This document shows, piece after piece, positions 8,302-17,388 of a stretch of DNA of 64,000 nucleotides. Within the stretch, counting starts at the first letter, position 1. The number at the start of each line of letters is the position of its first letter. The stretch lies in the NCBI RefSeq assembly GCF_000215935.2, contig NZ_AFNU02000010.1, positions 1 to 64,000 on the forward strand, in the 5' to 3' direction. The DNA is from Haloplasma contractile SSD-17B. GTDB taxonomy: Bacteria; Bacillota_I; Bacilli_A; Haloplasmatales; Haloplasmataceae. The notes below the pieces were generated by a model. It saw only the letters and a program-made list of their open reading frames with translations, made no database searches and was not told the DNA's origin. The position numbers and the translations under genes are program-made.

Positions 8302-8364
8302 ATGGATAGAGCGATGTCAAAATGGATTTTTTCATTTGATTATATAATTTTTATATTAGCGTAA
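8302..8364 (+). CDS. Possible 20-aa peptide
   Basis: A short ORF with product starting MDRAMSKWIFSFDYIIFILA, amphipathic to hydrophobic, lies just upstream of the terminator at 8385-8434. The ribosome site (AGGG, about 9 nt upstream) is weak. It may be a small membrane peptide or chance. Confidence 0.2.
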   Translation: MDRAMSKWIFSFDYIIFILA

Positions 8365-8384
8365 TGGATATACCATAGCGTAGT

Positions 8385-8434
8385 AGAGAGAAGAATCGAG
8401 TAGAACACTACTCTTCTCTTCTCTTCCCTTTTTT
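8385..8434 (+). terminator. Terminator without an obvious gene
   Basis: AGAGAAGAA..GAGTAG / CTACTC..TTCTCT stem followed by TTTTTT on the plus strand. It implies a short plus-strand transcript from the 8.1-8.4 kb region. Confidence 0.6.
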
Positions 8435-8633
8435 ATTTTACATCAATTACTAAGCGATAAATTAATCACGATCGATCATACAAGGTTGGCTAATATTTTT
8501 TAAAAAGATTGATCATTAACTTTAAAACACTATAGAAAAAAATAAAAAACTTATCGTTATGTTAATTTTTATTTTTTATCTTCACAATTTCTTCACATCT
8601 CACTGATATCATAATAACTGGTATGATTACTAC

Positions 8634-8779
8634 CCTAAATTGTACCCCCTAAACCCAATACCCCTTCTTAAGAATACATAACAAATCAGTTATCTTAAGA
8701 AACCTAATTTATAACCCAAAACCCATATCTATCTAAAAAAGAACACCGATTAGTGAATATAATCGGTGTTCTTTCTGTA
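8634..8779 (+). ncRNA. Candidate C-rich small RNA (minus strand: G-quadruplex-like)
   Basis: A plausible -10 TATGAT (8622-8627) is followed by a segment with repeated C-tracts (ACCC, ACCCCCT, AACCC, ACCCC, then two more ACCC) around a 9-bp stem (TTCTTAAGA 8665-8673 / TCTTAAGAA 8693-8701), ending at the strong terminator 8735-8777. Exposed CCCC/CCCU loops are what Gram-positive sRNAs such as FsrA or RsaE use against ribosome binding sites. On the other strand the same tracts make four or more closely spaced G-runs. No ORF is present. The -35 is not clear. Confidence 0.45.
8735..8777. terminator. Bidirectional terminator-like hairpin
   Basis: Arms AAAGAACACCGATTA and TAATCGGTGTTCTTT with a 7-nt loop; A-run before, T-rich after. 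Confidence 0.75.
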
Positions 8780-9231
8780 TAAAAAATCATTGTTAATCTA
8801 TTTATTTAGAGCATTAACAGAGAATAATCTAATTAAATGATCAGTAATTCCTCTATTTAACTCTTACTATCCAGTTGTTCTCATCTCATTTTACACATCG
8901 GATATTTTTTTAAATCTTTCTGCTGCATTTTTTAATATTTAGCATCTCAAGCAATATTGTGTTGTAGTTAATGTTTTCAACACTATAAGTTTGTTTTTAT
9001 TTTATGTTACTTGATTTACAAGCTCATCCTCTTCTTCCAGGATTATTTTATTTAAACCGAAGATTATTTCGTGTATAATATAAATAAGTACTAAATCAAG
9101 TAGACTTTATGAATTTAAAATTATTTTTTATATAACGATTTTATTTTCATAAGTTCTTCACATTTTGTATATATAATCAACATATAAACAATAAGAACGA
9201 ATATATAAAACTATTTAAGGAGGATTTAGAT
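8780..9231. other. Intergenic region before the acidic secreted protein gene
   Basis: AT-rich, with no ORF carrying a ribosome site. TATAAT-like sequences at about 9077 and 9168 are possible promoters for the gene at 9232. Confidence 0.4.
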
Positions 9232-10929
9232 ATGAAAAAAGTGATGTTCACATTAGGAATTGGAGTTTTATCCATTTTAGGTACACATGCTACCGTAAAT
9301 GCTAGTGAAACAACAACAGAAGCTACAACGGACACATCGGTAACAACTGAGGCTAGTGACGGGGTAGGAACAACAGATTCAGTTGATATTGATTTAAAAG
9401 ATGGAGGGATTACTCCTGATAGTGCTTTATACGGATTAGATAAGTTATTTGAAGAGATTTCATTAAAGTTAACATTTGATGAAGAAAAACAAGCTCAGAA
9501 GTTACTAGAAATTGCTGAAGAGCGTTTAGGAGAACTTCAAGACTTAGATGAAGACTCAGTAGCAGAATTTGCAGATGAACTTTATGAAGAATATGGAGTT
9601 CGTTTAGAGACAGCTAATGAAACACTTTCTAAATTAATTGCAGAAGGTAAAATTGATGATGACGATTTAGCAGAAATACAAGACAAACTTGGTCACGCAT
9701 CAGATGCTGAACTAGCTGTTGATGAAAATAAAAAAGAAGCGATCAATGAAGAAATCAAAAATAAAATTAAAGATGTTCAAACAAAATCATATGCTGTAAG
9801 TGTAGCAACAGGACTTGAAGAAGATCAAGTTTCTAAGTTGAAAGAAGAAGGATTCGGATATGGTGAAATTCTAAAATTAACTGCTTTTGCTAACATGTCA
9901 GGTATGACAGTTGAGGAATTAATTTACTTAGATATCTTTGAAGAAAATGAAGACGGTGAAGTAGAAGTTGATTTTGGAAAATTAGCTGAAGAATTAGGAA
10001 TCGATAAAGACGACGTTAAAGATCAATTTAAAGCATATAAAGATGTTGTAAAGCAAACAAGAAAATCACAAAGAGACAATAAAAACGATAAAGATGCCTC
10101 AGACGATAAAAATGAAAAGGAAGAATTTGAGAAGAAATTAAATGAAAAAGTTAGTGCTATCGTATCTAAGCATAAGGATGAATTCTTGGCTAAAATTGAT
10201 GAAGTCTATAATGCTAGACTTAAAACGATTGAAGGTTTAACGATCTCCGAAGAAAAGAAAACTGAATTAATTAATGAATTAGATGAAATAAAAATAGATT
10301 TAATTGAAGAAGTAAAGCAAAAAGTAGAAGATCACGAACTTAATCCAAGAGACTTTGGAGAATTAAACCGTGAGATTACTAAAGAATTTAATGAAGTGTT
10401 AGACGATCTAGACTTAACGGATGAAGAAAAAGAAGAGATTCGAGATGCATCAGAAGATATTGAAAAGCAAGCGAACAACCTAGTTGACCAAGTGGTTAAA
10501 CGTATTGAGAAACGTACAAATCGTACAATTGATCAATCTATTATCGATAAAATTAAGTCAGATGTCTTAGAAACAGCTAGAGAAAACAGTGATGAAGATG
10601 TATCTGAATTATTAGGTGATATCCAAGAAAAGATTTTTGAACGCTTAGGTGAGGTTGAGCGAGGACACAGAGGAAATTCTGATTCTGATGAAGACGATGT
10701 AGATACAGATCAAGATGATGGTGACACTGAAGATGTAGATACAGATCAAGAAGACGATGACACTGAAGAAGCAGATACAGATCAAGATTCTAGGGGAAAA
10801 GGTGATGAATACGCACGTGATGGTGAAAACAGACGTGACGATAACACCGATGAAACGAATACAGAAGACTCTAATGATAACGAGACAACTACTGATAGTG
10901 AAGATACAGAAACTGATACAACAGTTTAA
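9232..10929 (+). CDS. Secreted acidic helical protein with DUF5667-like N-terminal domain
   Basis: 565 aa. A typical signal peptide ends near residue 25 (ATVNASE). The segment ITPDSALYGLDKLFEEISLKL plus a downstream EKAQKLLEIAEERLGEL-type helix matches the DUF5667 domain of secreted bacterial proteins. The middle (about 60-460) is charged, helical and coiled-coil-like. The C-terminal 100 residues are disordered and extremely acidic, with 12-residue repeats DVDTDQDDGDTE. There is no LPXTG motif or membrane anchor, so release or ionic cell-wall attachment is likely; the Asp-rich tail could bind Ca2+. It is monocistronic with a strong AAGGAGG and terminator. Exact role unknown. Confidence 0.75.
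   Translation: MKKVMFTLGIGVLSILGTHATVNASETTTEATTDTSVTTEASDGVGTTDSVDIDLKDGGITPDSALYGLDKLFEEISLKLTFDEEKQAQKLLEIAEERLGELQDLDEDSVAEFADELYEEYGVRLETANETLSKLIAEGKIDDDDLAEIQDKLGHASDAELAVDENKKEAINEEIKNKIKDVQTKSYAVSVATGLEEDQVSKLKEEGFGYGEILKLTAFANMSGMTVEELIYLDIFEENEDGEVEVDFGKLAEELGIDKDDVKDQFKAYKDVVKQTRKSQRDNKNDKDASDDKNEKEEFEKKLNEKVSAIVSKHKDEFLAKIDEVYNARLKTIEGLTISEEKKTELINELDEIKIDLIEEVKQKVEDHELNPRDFGELNREITKEFNEVLDDLDLTDEEKEEIRDASEDIEKQANNLVDQVVKRIEKRTNRTIDQSIIDKIKSDVLETARENSDEDVSELLGDIQEKIFERLGEVERGHRGNSDSDEDDVDTDQDDGDTEDVDTDQEDDDTEEADTDQDSRGKGDEYARDGENRRDDNTDETNTEDSNDNETTTDSEDTETDTTV
10696..10785 (+). repeat. 36-nt in-frame tandem repeat
   Basis: Two and a half copies, starting at 10696, 10732 and 10768, encode DVDTDQDDGDTE, DVDTDQEDDDTE and EADTDQ. 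Near-identity at DNA level suggests recent slippage expansion and possible strain-to-strain length variation. Confidence 0.8.
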
Positions 10930-10968
10930 ACAATAGCTACTCCTCTTAAAAATACATATATAATAAAT

Positions 10969-11009
10969 TAAAAGAGCAACTCCTAATTTAACTAGGAGTT
11001 GCTCTTTTA
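10969..11009. terminator. Bidirectional terminator
   Basis: Perfect 16-bp arms AAAAGAGCAACTCCTA / TAGGAGTTGCTCTTTT between converging genes. Confidence 0.85.
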
Positions 11010-11029
11010 TTAATCTTTATATTCGTTCT

Positions 11030-11698
11030 TTATCCTATTCTTTCCTCTTCTAAACGATCATCCAATTGAACGGTTATTAAATTGTTGAAAATGACAAGTA
11101 CTGAACCTATAAGAATAAAAAAGATCGTCATCTTTACTGCGTTCATCATCACTGTATTATAACCATAAACGGAAACATTAATAAATGGATAAGGATAATA
11201 ATCCACTAACGGTCCTCTTATTAGACAAAACATTAAATAACCAAGAGGATACGCCATCCATACTAATATAAAGTCCCATTTATAGGCTCGCTTCTTTTCA
11301 AAAATCAGCCAATCAATAAATGCCCCAAGTGGTGTTAAATAGTGTAAAATAAAAACACCAATTGCACGAATCCCTGTCGGCTCCCATAAACCTGCAAGCA
11401 TAGTCACGTAAATAATTCCGGTAATCGATATATATAAGGTAATTCCACCTTTAACAATCGGTTTAAATAAAAAATGGTCCTGATTTCTCTTTGTATAAAT
11501 ACACGAAGCAGTTAACCAGATTGCTATTAGTAAATTTGATTGGATTGTAAAATAACCAAGGTAATTAATTATCTGGTGCTGCAATTGCCCCTCGTCTATC
11601 CCTAATTGAATTTGATCAATTAAATTAAAAACTAATCCACTAAAAGTCAACAAAGCCAAAATACCTCTATAAACAAAAGCAAATTTATATCCCTTCAT
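11030..11698 (-). CDS. Pr6Pr-type six-helix membrane protein
   Basis: 222 aa with six predicted membrane helices. Conserved features of the Pr6Pr family are visible: YFTIQSNLL in helix 2, an HYLTPLGAFIDWLIF segment in helix 4 and GPLVDYYPYPFIN before helix 6. Family members have no established biochemical function. A 42-aa membrane peptide gene (11735-11863) lies 36 nt upstream on the same strand and may be co-transcribed. The start has AAGGGGC upstream. The confidence concerns the family, not a role. Confidence 0.8.
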   Translation of the reverse strand: MKGYKFAFVYRGILALLTFSGLVFNLIDQIQLGIDEGQLQHQIINYLGYFTIQSNLLIAIWLTASCIYTKRNQDHFLFKPIVKGGITLYISITGIIYVTMLAGLWEPTGIRAIGVFILHYLTPLGAFIDWLIFEKKRAYKWDFILVWMAYPLGYLMFCLIRGPLVDYYPYPFINVSVYGYNTVMMNAVKMTIFFILIGSVLVIFNNLITVQLDDRLEEERIG

Positions 11699-11734
11699 GT
11701 TACAAGCCCCTTTTACATAAAACGATGTTTTTAA

Positions 11735-11863
11735 TTAGATATTTTTATTAGAGTGATTATTTTTTATTGCAATGTAACCTACTCCAATTATAATGATAAG
11801 AAAATTTATAATAATTAGTGCAATCGTTAATACCTTTTCAGTTAGTACTGTTGATAAATCCAT
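11735..11863 (-). CDS. 42-aa single-span membrane peptide
   Basis: Starts MDLSTVLTEKVLTIALIIIN; one hydrophobic helix (about residues 12-32) is followed by a short basic/polar tail ending NKNI. AGGGGGA sits 6 nt before the ATG. Its spacing to the Pr6Pr gene (36 nt) suggests one operon. Not recognised as a known family; the good ribosome site and clean membrane topology support it being real. Confidence 0.6.
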   Translation of the reverse strand: MDLSTVLTEKVLTIALIIINFLIIIIGVGYIAIKNNHSNKNI

Positions 11864-11879
11864 ACAATTCCCCCTGCTG

Positions 11880-12654
11880 TCTATTTTGCCTAATATACCA
11901 AGACTATTTTATCAATTTTTGAAATAATAATCAATTGAGTTGTAACTTTACAAAAGGAACCCATTATAACAATAGTATTCTTCTTAATTTTATTATTTTA
12001 TTTAATTTTATATGCAAATTCTTAGTAGAAACAATGTAGCTCTGACCATTTAATACCCACTATTAATTAAACAAATTGCTACATTTGGTATAATTCAACT
12101 TGTCTCCTATGTATACACCGCATATAAGCGTCTTATTTAACATTAGATACTCGATATGTTAACATGGAATTAGTTGATACTAAAGGAGGTACTCATCAAT
12201 AATGCCTATATCGATAAAGATTACGTTTTAACATATTGATGATTCGGATAGCCTAAATCACATATTCAAAATCACACAACAGGCCGTACTCACTACATTA
12301 AATACAGGAACTAACAAATGTAAGATGTGCCGAAAACAAACAACTAATATGAATATGATCAAAATTACCGCGATGCAACATGTGTAAGCATAGGGAATTT
12401 AACGAAATAATTAGATTTTGTGTATGTAATATAAGCATTAGCCGCTAAATTAGAAAGACCTTTATACATTATAACCATACTAGACACTCACTGCATAGAT
12501 AGATGAGAATTCATTACTAATGATAACTTACTTAGGAGGGATATGATTCTACTATTTATAGATTCTAGTCAACTTGAACGAAATGATTGTTGTCATGATT
12601 TACCTCCATAATGTCATAGAATTTTTCTTTAGATAATAATAAAGGAGGAATTTT
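11880..12654. other. 770-bp region with decayed or very short ORFs
   Basis: It contains two strong GGAGG sites in front of very short frames: 12202 (interrupted by TAA at codon 10; see pseudogene) and about 12543, a 22-codon frame beginning MILLFIDSSQ. No RNA gene or terminator was recognised. Confidence 0.4.
12202..12387 (+). pseudogene. Possible interrupted small gene
   Basis: After AAAGGAGG an ATG opens a 62-codon frame that is open except for one TAA at 12229-12231. Beyond it the frame reads HIDDSDSLNHIFKITQQA and includes a CKMC pair. The layout (small, Cys pair, strong site) echoes the intact zinc-ribbon genes just downstream, but no clear homology is seen. It may be chance. Confidence 0.25.
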
Positions 12655-12834
12655 ATGACTTATAAAACAAACGAACGTCCACCACATGGGGCTTACAGAT
12701 GCATAGAATGTGGAACGCAAGTAAAAGTGGATGAAGTTAATTATTTAATGCCTGAATGTCCATTTTGCAAATCAAATGAATACAAGCAAGTAAAGGACGA
12801 TGAGCGTATTAAAAATTATAAGGAGGTCAAATAA
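12655..12834 (+). CDS. Zinc-ribbon protein 1 (59 aa)
   Basis: First of three tandem paralogues. It has two knuckles, CIEC (residues 16-19) and CPFC (35-38), separated by 15 residues, in the order G-x-Y-x-C-x2-C ... P-x-C-P-x-C. This matches the short zinc-ribbon proteins of the DUF1451/rubredoxin-like type. The start has AAAGGAGGAATTTT upstream. It overlaps no gene and is followed after 2 nt by the second copy, whose ribosome site lies within its own last codons, so they form an operon. Zinc binding is inferred; partner unknown. Confidence 0.75.
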   Translation: MTYKTNERPPHGAYRCIECGTQVKVDEVNYLMPECPFCKSNEYKQVKDDERIKNYKEVK

Positions 12835-12836
12835 TT

Positions 12837-13037
12837 ATGAAATACAAAACAGGAGATCAAGCAGAGTTAGGAATATATGAGTGTTCAAGATGTAACAGTG
12901 CAGTTGCAATTGATATGAAAAAACAAATACTTCCCATCTGTCCGAATTGCAATCATAATAGCTTTACAAAGGTTGAGGAAGAAGACGTACATAATAAGCA
13001 CAGGAAGAACGTAGAGGTACCTGAATCATTAAAATAA
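12837..13037 (+). CDS. Zinc-ribbon protein 2 (66 aa)
   Basis: Second paralogue: GIYECSRC (knuckle C18/C21) and ICPNC (C34/C37-type second knuckle), then an acidic/basic tail ending VPESLK. The shared G-x-Y-x-C-x2-C pattern and identical spacing between knuckles link it to its neighbours. The AAGGAGG site lies inside the 3' end of the upstream gene. A role in nucleic-acid or protein binding is possible but unproven. Confidence 0.8.
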   Translation: MKYKTGDQAELGIYECSRCNSAVAIDMKKQILPICPNCNHNSFTKVEEEDVHNKHRKNVEVPESLK

Positions 13038-13104
13038 ATTAGTAGAACACTATTACTAGAAAACTAAATTTATAATTTCCATCCAATTCAGAAGGAGGTA
13101 TTCT

Positions 13105-13272
13105 ATGAAAGACGAAAAAAAAGATCAACCAGAACCTGGTATATATGAGTGTCCTGATTGTGGTCAGTTACAACAGGTTGATGAGCGTGATTACTCAATA
13201 CCACCTTGTCCTGGATGTAATATTGATATTGACAGTAATAATAAAGTCAACAAACCAAAAACAGATCAATAG
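13105..13272 (+). CDS. Zinc-ribbon protein 3 (55 aa)
   Basis: Third paralogue: PGIYECPDCGQ then IPPCPGCN, the best match to the consensus of the family (C-P-x-C-G and P-P-C-P-x-C). GAAGGAGG precedes the ATG. The tail is short and polar. It lies 67 nt downstream of copy 2 with no terminator between them, and the common terminator follows at 13351, supporting a three-gene operon. Confidence 0.8.
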   Translation: MKDEKKDQPEPGIYECPDCGQLQQVDERDYSIPPCPGCNIDIDSNNKVNKPKTDQ

Positions 13273-13350
13273 GTTAAATCAAAAATATACACACCTATAA
13301 CTTAAATTTCTTTATAAATAACTTTACACTCCTCTCTTATATACTATAAA

Positions 13351-13391
13351 TAAAAGTCCGTTAATAACATTGTGTTATTAACGGACTTTTC
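13351..13391. terminator. Bidirectional terminator
   Basis: 18-bp arms AAAAGTCCGTTAATAACA / TGTTATTAACGGACTTTT with a 3-nt loop, between the zinc-ribbon operon and thrS. Confidence 0.9.
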
Positions 13392-13403
13392 ATTTAATGT
13401 TCA

Positions 13404-15353
13404 TTACTTTTTATTATGTGTTACCTTGTTATTAATTTCATCTTTTAATACTTTGATAAAATCATCAAGTTTTACAGTAATTGATTTTTTCTCACCATAA
13501 CGCCTAAATGTAACTTGACGATTTTCCATTTCGTTATCTCCTAATACGATTGAGTATGGTACCTTTTTAACTTGTGATTCACGGATTTTATATCCCATCT
13601 TCTCTTCACGGAAGTCAATGGCATGACGAATACGATGTTTCCTAAATAAGTCAGAAACCTCTTTTGCATAATCCTCATGGATGTCATTTGAAACAGGTAT
13701 GATATCCACTTGTTTAGGGGCTAACCATAATGGGAATGCTCCTTTATATTGCTCAATTAATAAAGCCATGAAACGTTCATACGTACCAATTAGTCCTCTA
13801 TGAATAACGACTGGTCTTGATTTTTCCCCTTCCTCATTGATATAAGTTAAATCAAACCGTTCAGGCAATAAGAAATCAAGTTGTAACGTCGCTAGTGTAA
13901 TATCATGCCCTAATGCTGTCTTAATTTGTATATCAAGTTTTGGTCCGTAGAAGGCTGCTTCTCCTTCTTCTTCACGGTAATCAATATTATTCTCATTTAG
14001 TGCAGCACGTAACATTTCTTGTGAACTCTTCCACATTTCATCATCATCGAAATATTTTTCTTTATTTTCAGGATCACGAAGTGATAAACGGTAGTAATGG
14101 ATATCAACATCAAAATCTTTTAATACACGGTGAACAAGTTCTAATGTGCGTGAAAACTCAGACTTGATTTGGTCTGGTCTAACAAATATGTGTGAATCCG
14201 TTAATGTCATCGCACGTACGCGCTCAAGTCCTGTCAAAGCTCCTGATGCCTCATATCGATGCTGCAACACTTGCTCCGCCAAACGAATCGGTAGATCACG
14301 GTAAGAACGAAGGTCATGTTTGTAAATCATCATGTGATGTGGACAAGACATTGGACGAAGTACTAATTCTTCGCTATTATCCATTTCCATAGGAACAAAC
14401 ATATCTTCTCTGTAATGGTTCCAGTGTCCTGATGTTCTGTATAGGTCTACTGATCCCATAATCGGTGTACTTACATGATCGAAGCCATATTCTTCTTCAA
14501 TATCAACAATATATCGTTCGATTTGTTGACGTACTTTCTGTCCATTTGGCAACCAAATAGGTAGTCCTTGTCCTACTAATGGGTTAAACATGAATAAATC
14601 AAGTTCTTTTCCTAGTTTTTTATGATCACGTTCTTTACGTTCTTTTAATAACTCAAGATAATCTTCTAAATTCTGCTTACTAAAATGAGAAGTTCCGTAA
14701 ATACGTGTTAACATCTTATTATCAGAGTTTCCTCGCCAGTATGCTCCTGCACGACTTAACAATTTAAAATGCTTAATAAGTTTTGTATTCCCAATGTGTC
14801 CACCTTCACATAGGTCAACAAACTCTCCTTGATGGTATAAGGAAACGTCTTCACCATCAGGAATTGCATCGATTAGTTCTTGTTTATATTCATCATCTGC
14901 TAATACCTTTCTAGCTTCTTCTTTTGACACTACTGAACGCTCGATCGGTAAGGCTTGAGATGTAATCTTCTTCATTTCTTTTTCAATCCTTGGTAAATCT
15001 GCATCAGTTATTGGTATTTCTGAATCAATATCATAATAGAATCCTTCTTCGATTGCTGGCCCTACTCCTAACTTTGCACCTGGGAATAAACGTTGTACCG
15101 CATGTGCAAGAAGGTGAGCACTGGAATGGTTTAAAACATAAAATGCTTTTTCACTTCCATGTGTTAAAATCTCAATCGTCGCATCTTCCATAATGGGACG
15201 ATTAAAATCGTATAGTTCTCCATTAATAAGACCTGCAGCACTCTTCTTTCTTAATCCTGGTGAAATAGATTGTGCAATGTCTTCAACAGTTACGCCTTGT
15301 TCAAATTCTTTTATATTACCATCAGGAAATGTAATTTTAATCATTTCAGACAT
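13404..15353 (-). CDS. thrS: Threonyl-tRNA synthetase
   Basis: 649 aa, full length. Domains in order: TGS (1-62), the second additional/editing domain (about 65-220) with [12 protein letters not shown] and CEGGHI metal-site motifs, class II catalytic core (about 240-530) with [12 protein letters not shown] (zinc Cys/His) and motif 2 [15 protein letters not shown], motif 3 [16 protein letters not shown], and the anticodon-binding domain (about 540-640). It charges tRNA-Thr in the cytosol. It is co-transcribed with a small membrane gene (15392-15691) behind a T-box leader, so both should respond to uncharged tRNA-Thr. The location downstream of dnaI matches the ancestral Bacillus order. Confidence 0.98.
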   Translation of the reverse strand: MSEMIKITFPDGNIKEFEQGVTVEDIAQSISPGLRKKSAAGLINGELYDFNRPIMEDATIEILTHGSEKAFYVLNHSSAHLLAHAVQRLFPGAKLGVGPAIEEGFYYDIDSEIPITDADLPRIEKEMKKITSQALPIERSVVSKEEARKVLADDEYKQELIDAIPDGEDVSLYHQGEFVDLCEGGHIGNTKLIKHFKLLSRAGAYWRGNSDNKMLTRIYGTSHFSKQNLEDYLELLKERKERDHKKLGKELDLFMFNPLVGQGLPIWLPNGQKVRQQIERYIVDIEEEYGFDHVSTPIMGSVDLYRTSGHWNHYREDMFVPMEMDNSEELVLRPMSCPHHMMIYKHDLRSYRDLPIRLAEQVLQHRYEASGALTGLERVRAMTLTDSHIFVRPDQIKSEFSRTLELVHRVLKDFDVDIHYYRLSLRDPENKEKYFDDDEMWKSSQEMLRAALNENNIDYREEEGEAAFYGPKLDIQIKTALGHDITLATLQLDFLLPERFDLTYINEEGEKSRPVVIHRGLIGTYERFMALLIEQYKGAFPLWLAPKQVDIIPVSNDIHEDYAKEVSDLFRKHRIRHAIDFREEKMGYKIRESQVKKVPYSIVLGDNEMENRQVTFRRYGEKKSITVKLDDFIKVLKDEINNKVTHNKK

Positions 15354-15391
15354 AGTAGTTCCTCCTTAAAGTTATAAATTATTATTATTAA

Positions 15392-15691
15392 TTAATTAAA
15401 TAGTATATCCATAAGAAATGTTAGAATTAGTACCATAACAAACGCTATAACGACATACATAAGGAATTTTAACACTTTTTGCTTAGTCGTTAATGGCATG
15501 ACTGGAGGTCTAGATATGTAGTCAAAGTTATATAACAGAAATGCTAATGGCAGCATACTTACAACTGCATTAGAGATGTATTCCTCTTTGTTTAGACCAA
15601 GACCAACGTAAAATAATAATTGGCTTCCAAAATCTAGTATCATATAAATTAAAAAAAGTTTTAATAACTGAACTAACGATAATTTTTTCAT
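15392..15691 (-). CDS. Small membrane protein co-transcribed with thrS (99 aa)
   Basis: Start at ATG 15691, chosen for the AAAGGAGGACGTCAA site; an in-frame GTG at 15739 lies in the T-box terminator and is unlikely. Three hydrophobic helices are visible (about 10-28, 35-53, 75-97), separated by polar loops; no known domain recognised. It sits between the T-box and thrS, with 38 nt to the thrS start and no terminator, so it is induced by threonine starvation together with thrS. A transporter or regulator role is speculation. Confidence 0.75.
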   Translation of the reverse strand: MKKLSLVQLLKLFLIYMILDFGSQLLFYVGLGLNKEEYISNAVVSMLPLAFLLYNFDYISRPPVMPLTTKQKVLKFLMYVVIAFVMVLILTFLMDILFN

Positions 15692-15734
15692 TTGACGTCC
15701 TCCTTTAATAAACGTTATTTGAAAATAAAAAAAA

Positions 15735-15963
15735 GCCACTATCCAAAGGACGAATGACTCGCGGTACCACCTTAATATACAAATACATGTACTCTTAGGC
15801 GCTTTATCGCAGCGATACGGAAATCTCTTTCGAGTTCTGCTTCGAGGGAGTAATAAATAAATCGGTTCCTGAAAATCTTTCAGCCTAGGATTTTCTCTCT
15901 AAAAGGTCGTATTTATCAATCGTGGCCTCTTCAACACATATCTATATAATTTTTCGTTTACAT
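15735..15963 (-). promoter_or_regulatory. T-box riboswitch (tRNA-Thr) leader
   Basis: The minus strand contains the hallmark AAGGTGGTACCGCG (15760-15773), whose GGTACC bulge pairs with uncharged tRNA acceptor ends, and upstream stem I elements (AGAGAG, GGCTGAAAGATTTTCAGG). A terminator hairpin with eight U (15728-15757) immediately follows. A candidate ACU (Thr) specifier lies at 15849-15851. The downstream thrS supports Thr specificity; the exact specifier needs folding. Confidence 0.92.
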
Positions 15964-15970
15964 AGTTAAA

Positions 15971-15999
15971 ATTATAATACGATTATATTTAAAAATCAA
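15971..15999 (-). promoter_or_regulatory. Promoter of the T-box/thrS operon
   Basis: TTGATT (15994-15999), 17 bp, TATAAT (15971-15976) on the minus strand. The predicted transcript begins near 15964, right at the T-box 5' end. Confidence 0.75.
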
Positions 16000-16247
16000 C
16001 TATTTTAACTATATTATATGTTAATCTTTTTATTTTGTATTCACTAAATTAGAAAGTTTATCAAATAACCCTACCATTCTCCACATTACGACTCTTTTTT
16101 TTACATTCATTCCTTGAGCTTATTCCATTAACACAGAATTAATTGTCTAGTTTTGTCATAGGTGTATATTCATCCCATGATTTTAGAAAAATGATACTGA
16201 GTTACACTATGCATTCATATGACGTTAATTTGAAAGGATGATTAAAC

Positions 16248-17177
16248 ATGGATAAATTAAAAGAGATACTAGCAAATATAAAATCATTTTACACGAATAA
16301 TAAACGACTTACAATCAGTTTGTCTTCGATCTTAATTGTTGCTTTAATCATGATCCCGATTATTAATTCAATCAATAAAAATGAGGATACTACTGAAACC
16401 GTATCACCTATAACAATTAGCTATGAAACAGATGTTGTTAATACAAACGGTGAATTTAATAATTTAGAACTATTACACACGTTCATCGAACAGGTTAACA
16501 ATAATGAACCCGCTTTAATCCGTTATGTTACTGATATTGATGGCAAGTTAAACGCTGTAAACTTAGATTATGATGGACAATTTATTAAAGCAAACCGAGA
16601 TAATAAATGTACTTTTGAAGATGTAGAACACAATAACCCATGCGTCTATGAAGATCGTTTAGCCTGGAAAAAAGAAGATGGCTTGATTAATTACTACTTA
16701 GTAAGTGGTGATGACTTAGAAAAAATACTATCAGTTGATTTATCTATTACATCGAACAAAGACTTTTATAACAGTCTGTATACCATAGATTATAACAAAG
16801 ATGTCATAATCACAGATAATGGACAAGATATCAAGAATTTAGATTCCTTAAGGACCTTCCTAAGAAGCACTAATACCTATAAAGAAAACGAACTCAATAT
16901 TGTAGAAATTACAGAAACGGGTATAGTTGAAGTAACAACACTTCATTTCGATGGACGCAATATTCATGTAAACAACCATATGACAAGTAATGATCAGATT
17001 AATTGTCATTCGGTCCCGGATTCAGAGTCAACTTCTTGTATTTTTAATAGCAACAGCCTAAACATATCAGATGATAAAATAGTCTACACATTATTAAACA
17101 GATACCAGTCAGAAGTTATAGTAAATATTGACCTAAGTAAATCAGAAGAAACAACCGCTGACGCTATAGCAGACTAG
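16248..17177 (+). CDS. Membrane-anchored protein with two DUF4362-like repeats
   Basis: 309 aa. A single N-terminal membrane helix (about 20-42) anchors an extracellular part, as expected from the short basic N-terminus. Two homologous units follow: VVNTNGEFNNLELLHTFIEQ (about 62) and VIITDNGQDIKNLDSLRTFL (about 185), each continuing with a beta-rich half and a conserved YDGQ/FDGRN step. They resemble DUF4362, a domain of Bacillus lipoproteins of unknown function, where one copy is usual. Four Cys in pairs (CTFEDVEHNNPC and CHSVPDSESTSC) may form disulfides in each repeat at equivalent places. Monocistronic, with terminator at 17228. Family match moderately sure. Confidence 0.6.
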   Translation: MDKLKEILANIKSFYTNNKRLTISLSSILIVALIMIPIINSINKNEDTTETVSPITISYETDVVNTNGEFNNLELLHTFIEQVNNNEPALIRYVTDIDGKLNAVNLDYDGQFIKANRDNKCTFEDVEHNNPCVYEDRLAWKKEDGLINYYLVSGDDLEKILSVDLSITSNKDFYNSLYTIDYNKDVIITDNGQDIKNLDSLRTFLRSTNTYKENELNIVEITETGIVEVTTLHFDGRNIHVNNHMTSNDQINCHSVPDSESTSCIFNSNSLNISDDKIVYTLLNRYQSEVIVNIDLSKSEETTADAIAD

Positions 17178-17227
17178 TGTGACTCGATTACAATTGTAAT
17201 TTAAACTAAATATACTGAGATGAATGA

Positions 17228-17265
17228 GATCCTATTTAAACAACTACATAATAGGGTCTTTTTTC
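17228..17265 (+). terminator. Terminator
   Basis: GATCCTATT / AATAGGGTC stem followed by TTTTTT. Confidence 0.7.
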
Positions 17266-17388
17266 CATTCAAGTTATAATATTCCACATAAGGTAGATAC
17301 TATATACAAAGTGGATTATTAATAAAGAATCGAAATAATTAGTGACAAAATAATATAATATTATGACAAAGTGGGGCGTGCATAAATA

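Noticed and set aside
12202-12387. Selenocysteine or readthrough at the in-frame stop of the 12202 frame
   Set aside because: The stop is TAA, not TGA, and no structure follows; decay or chance is simpler.
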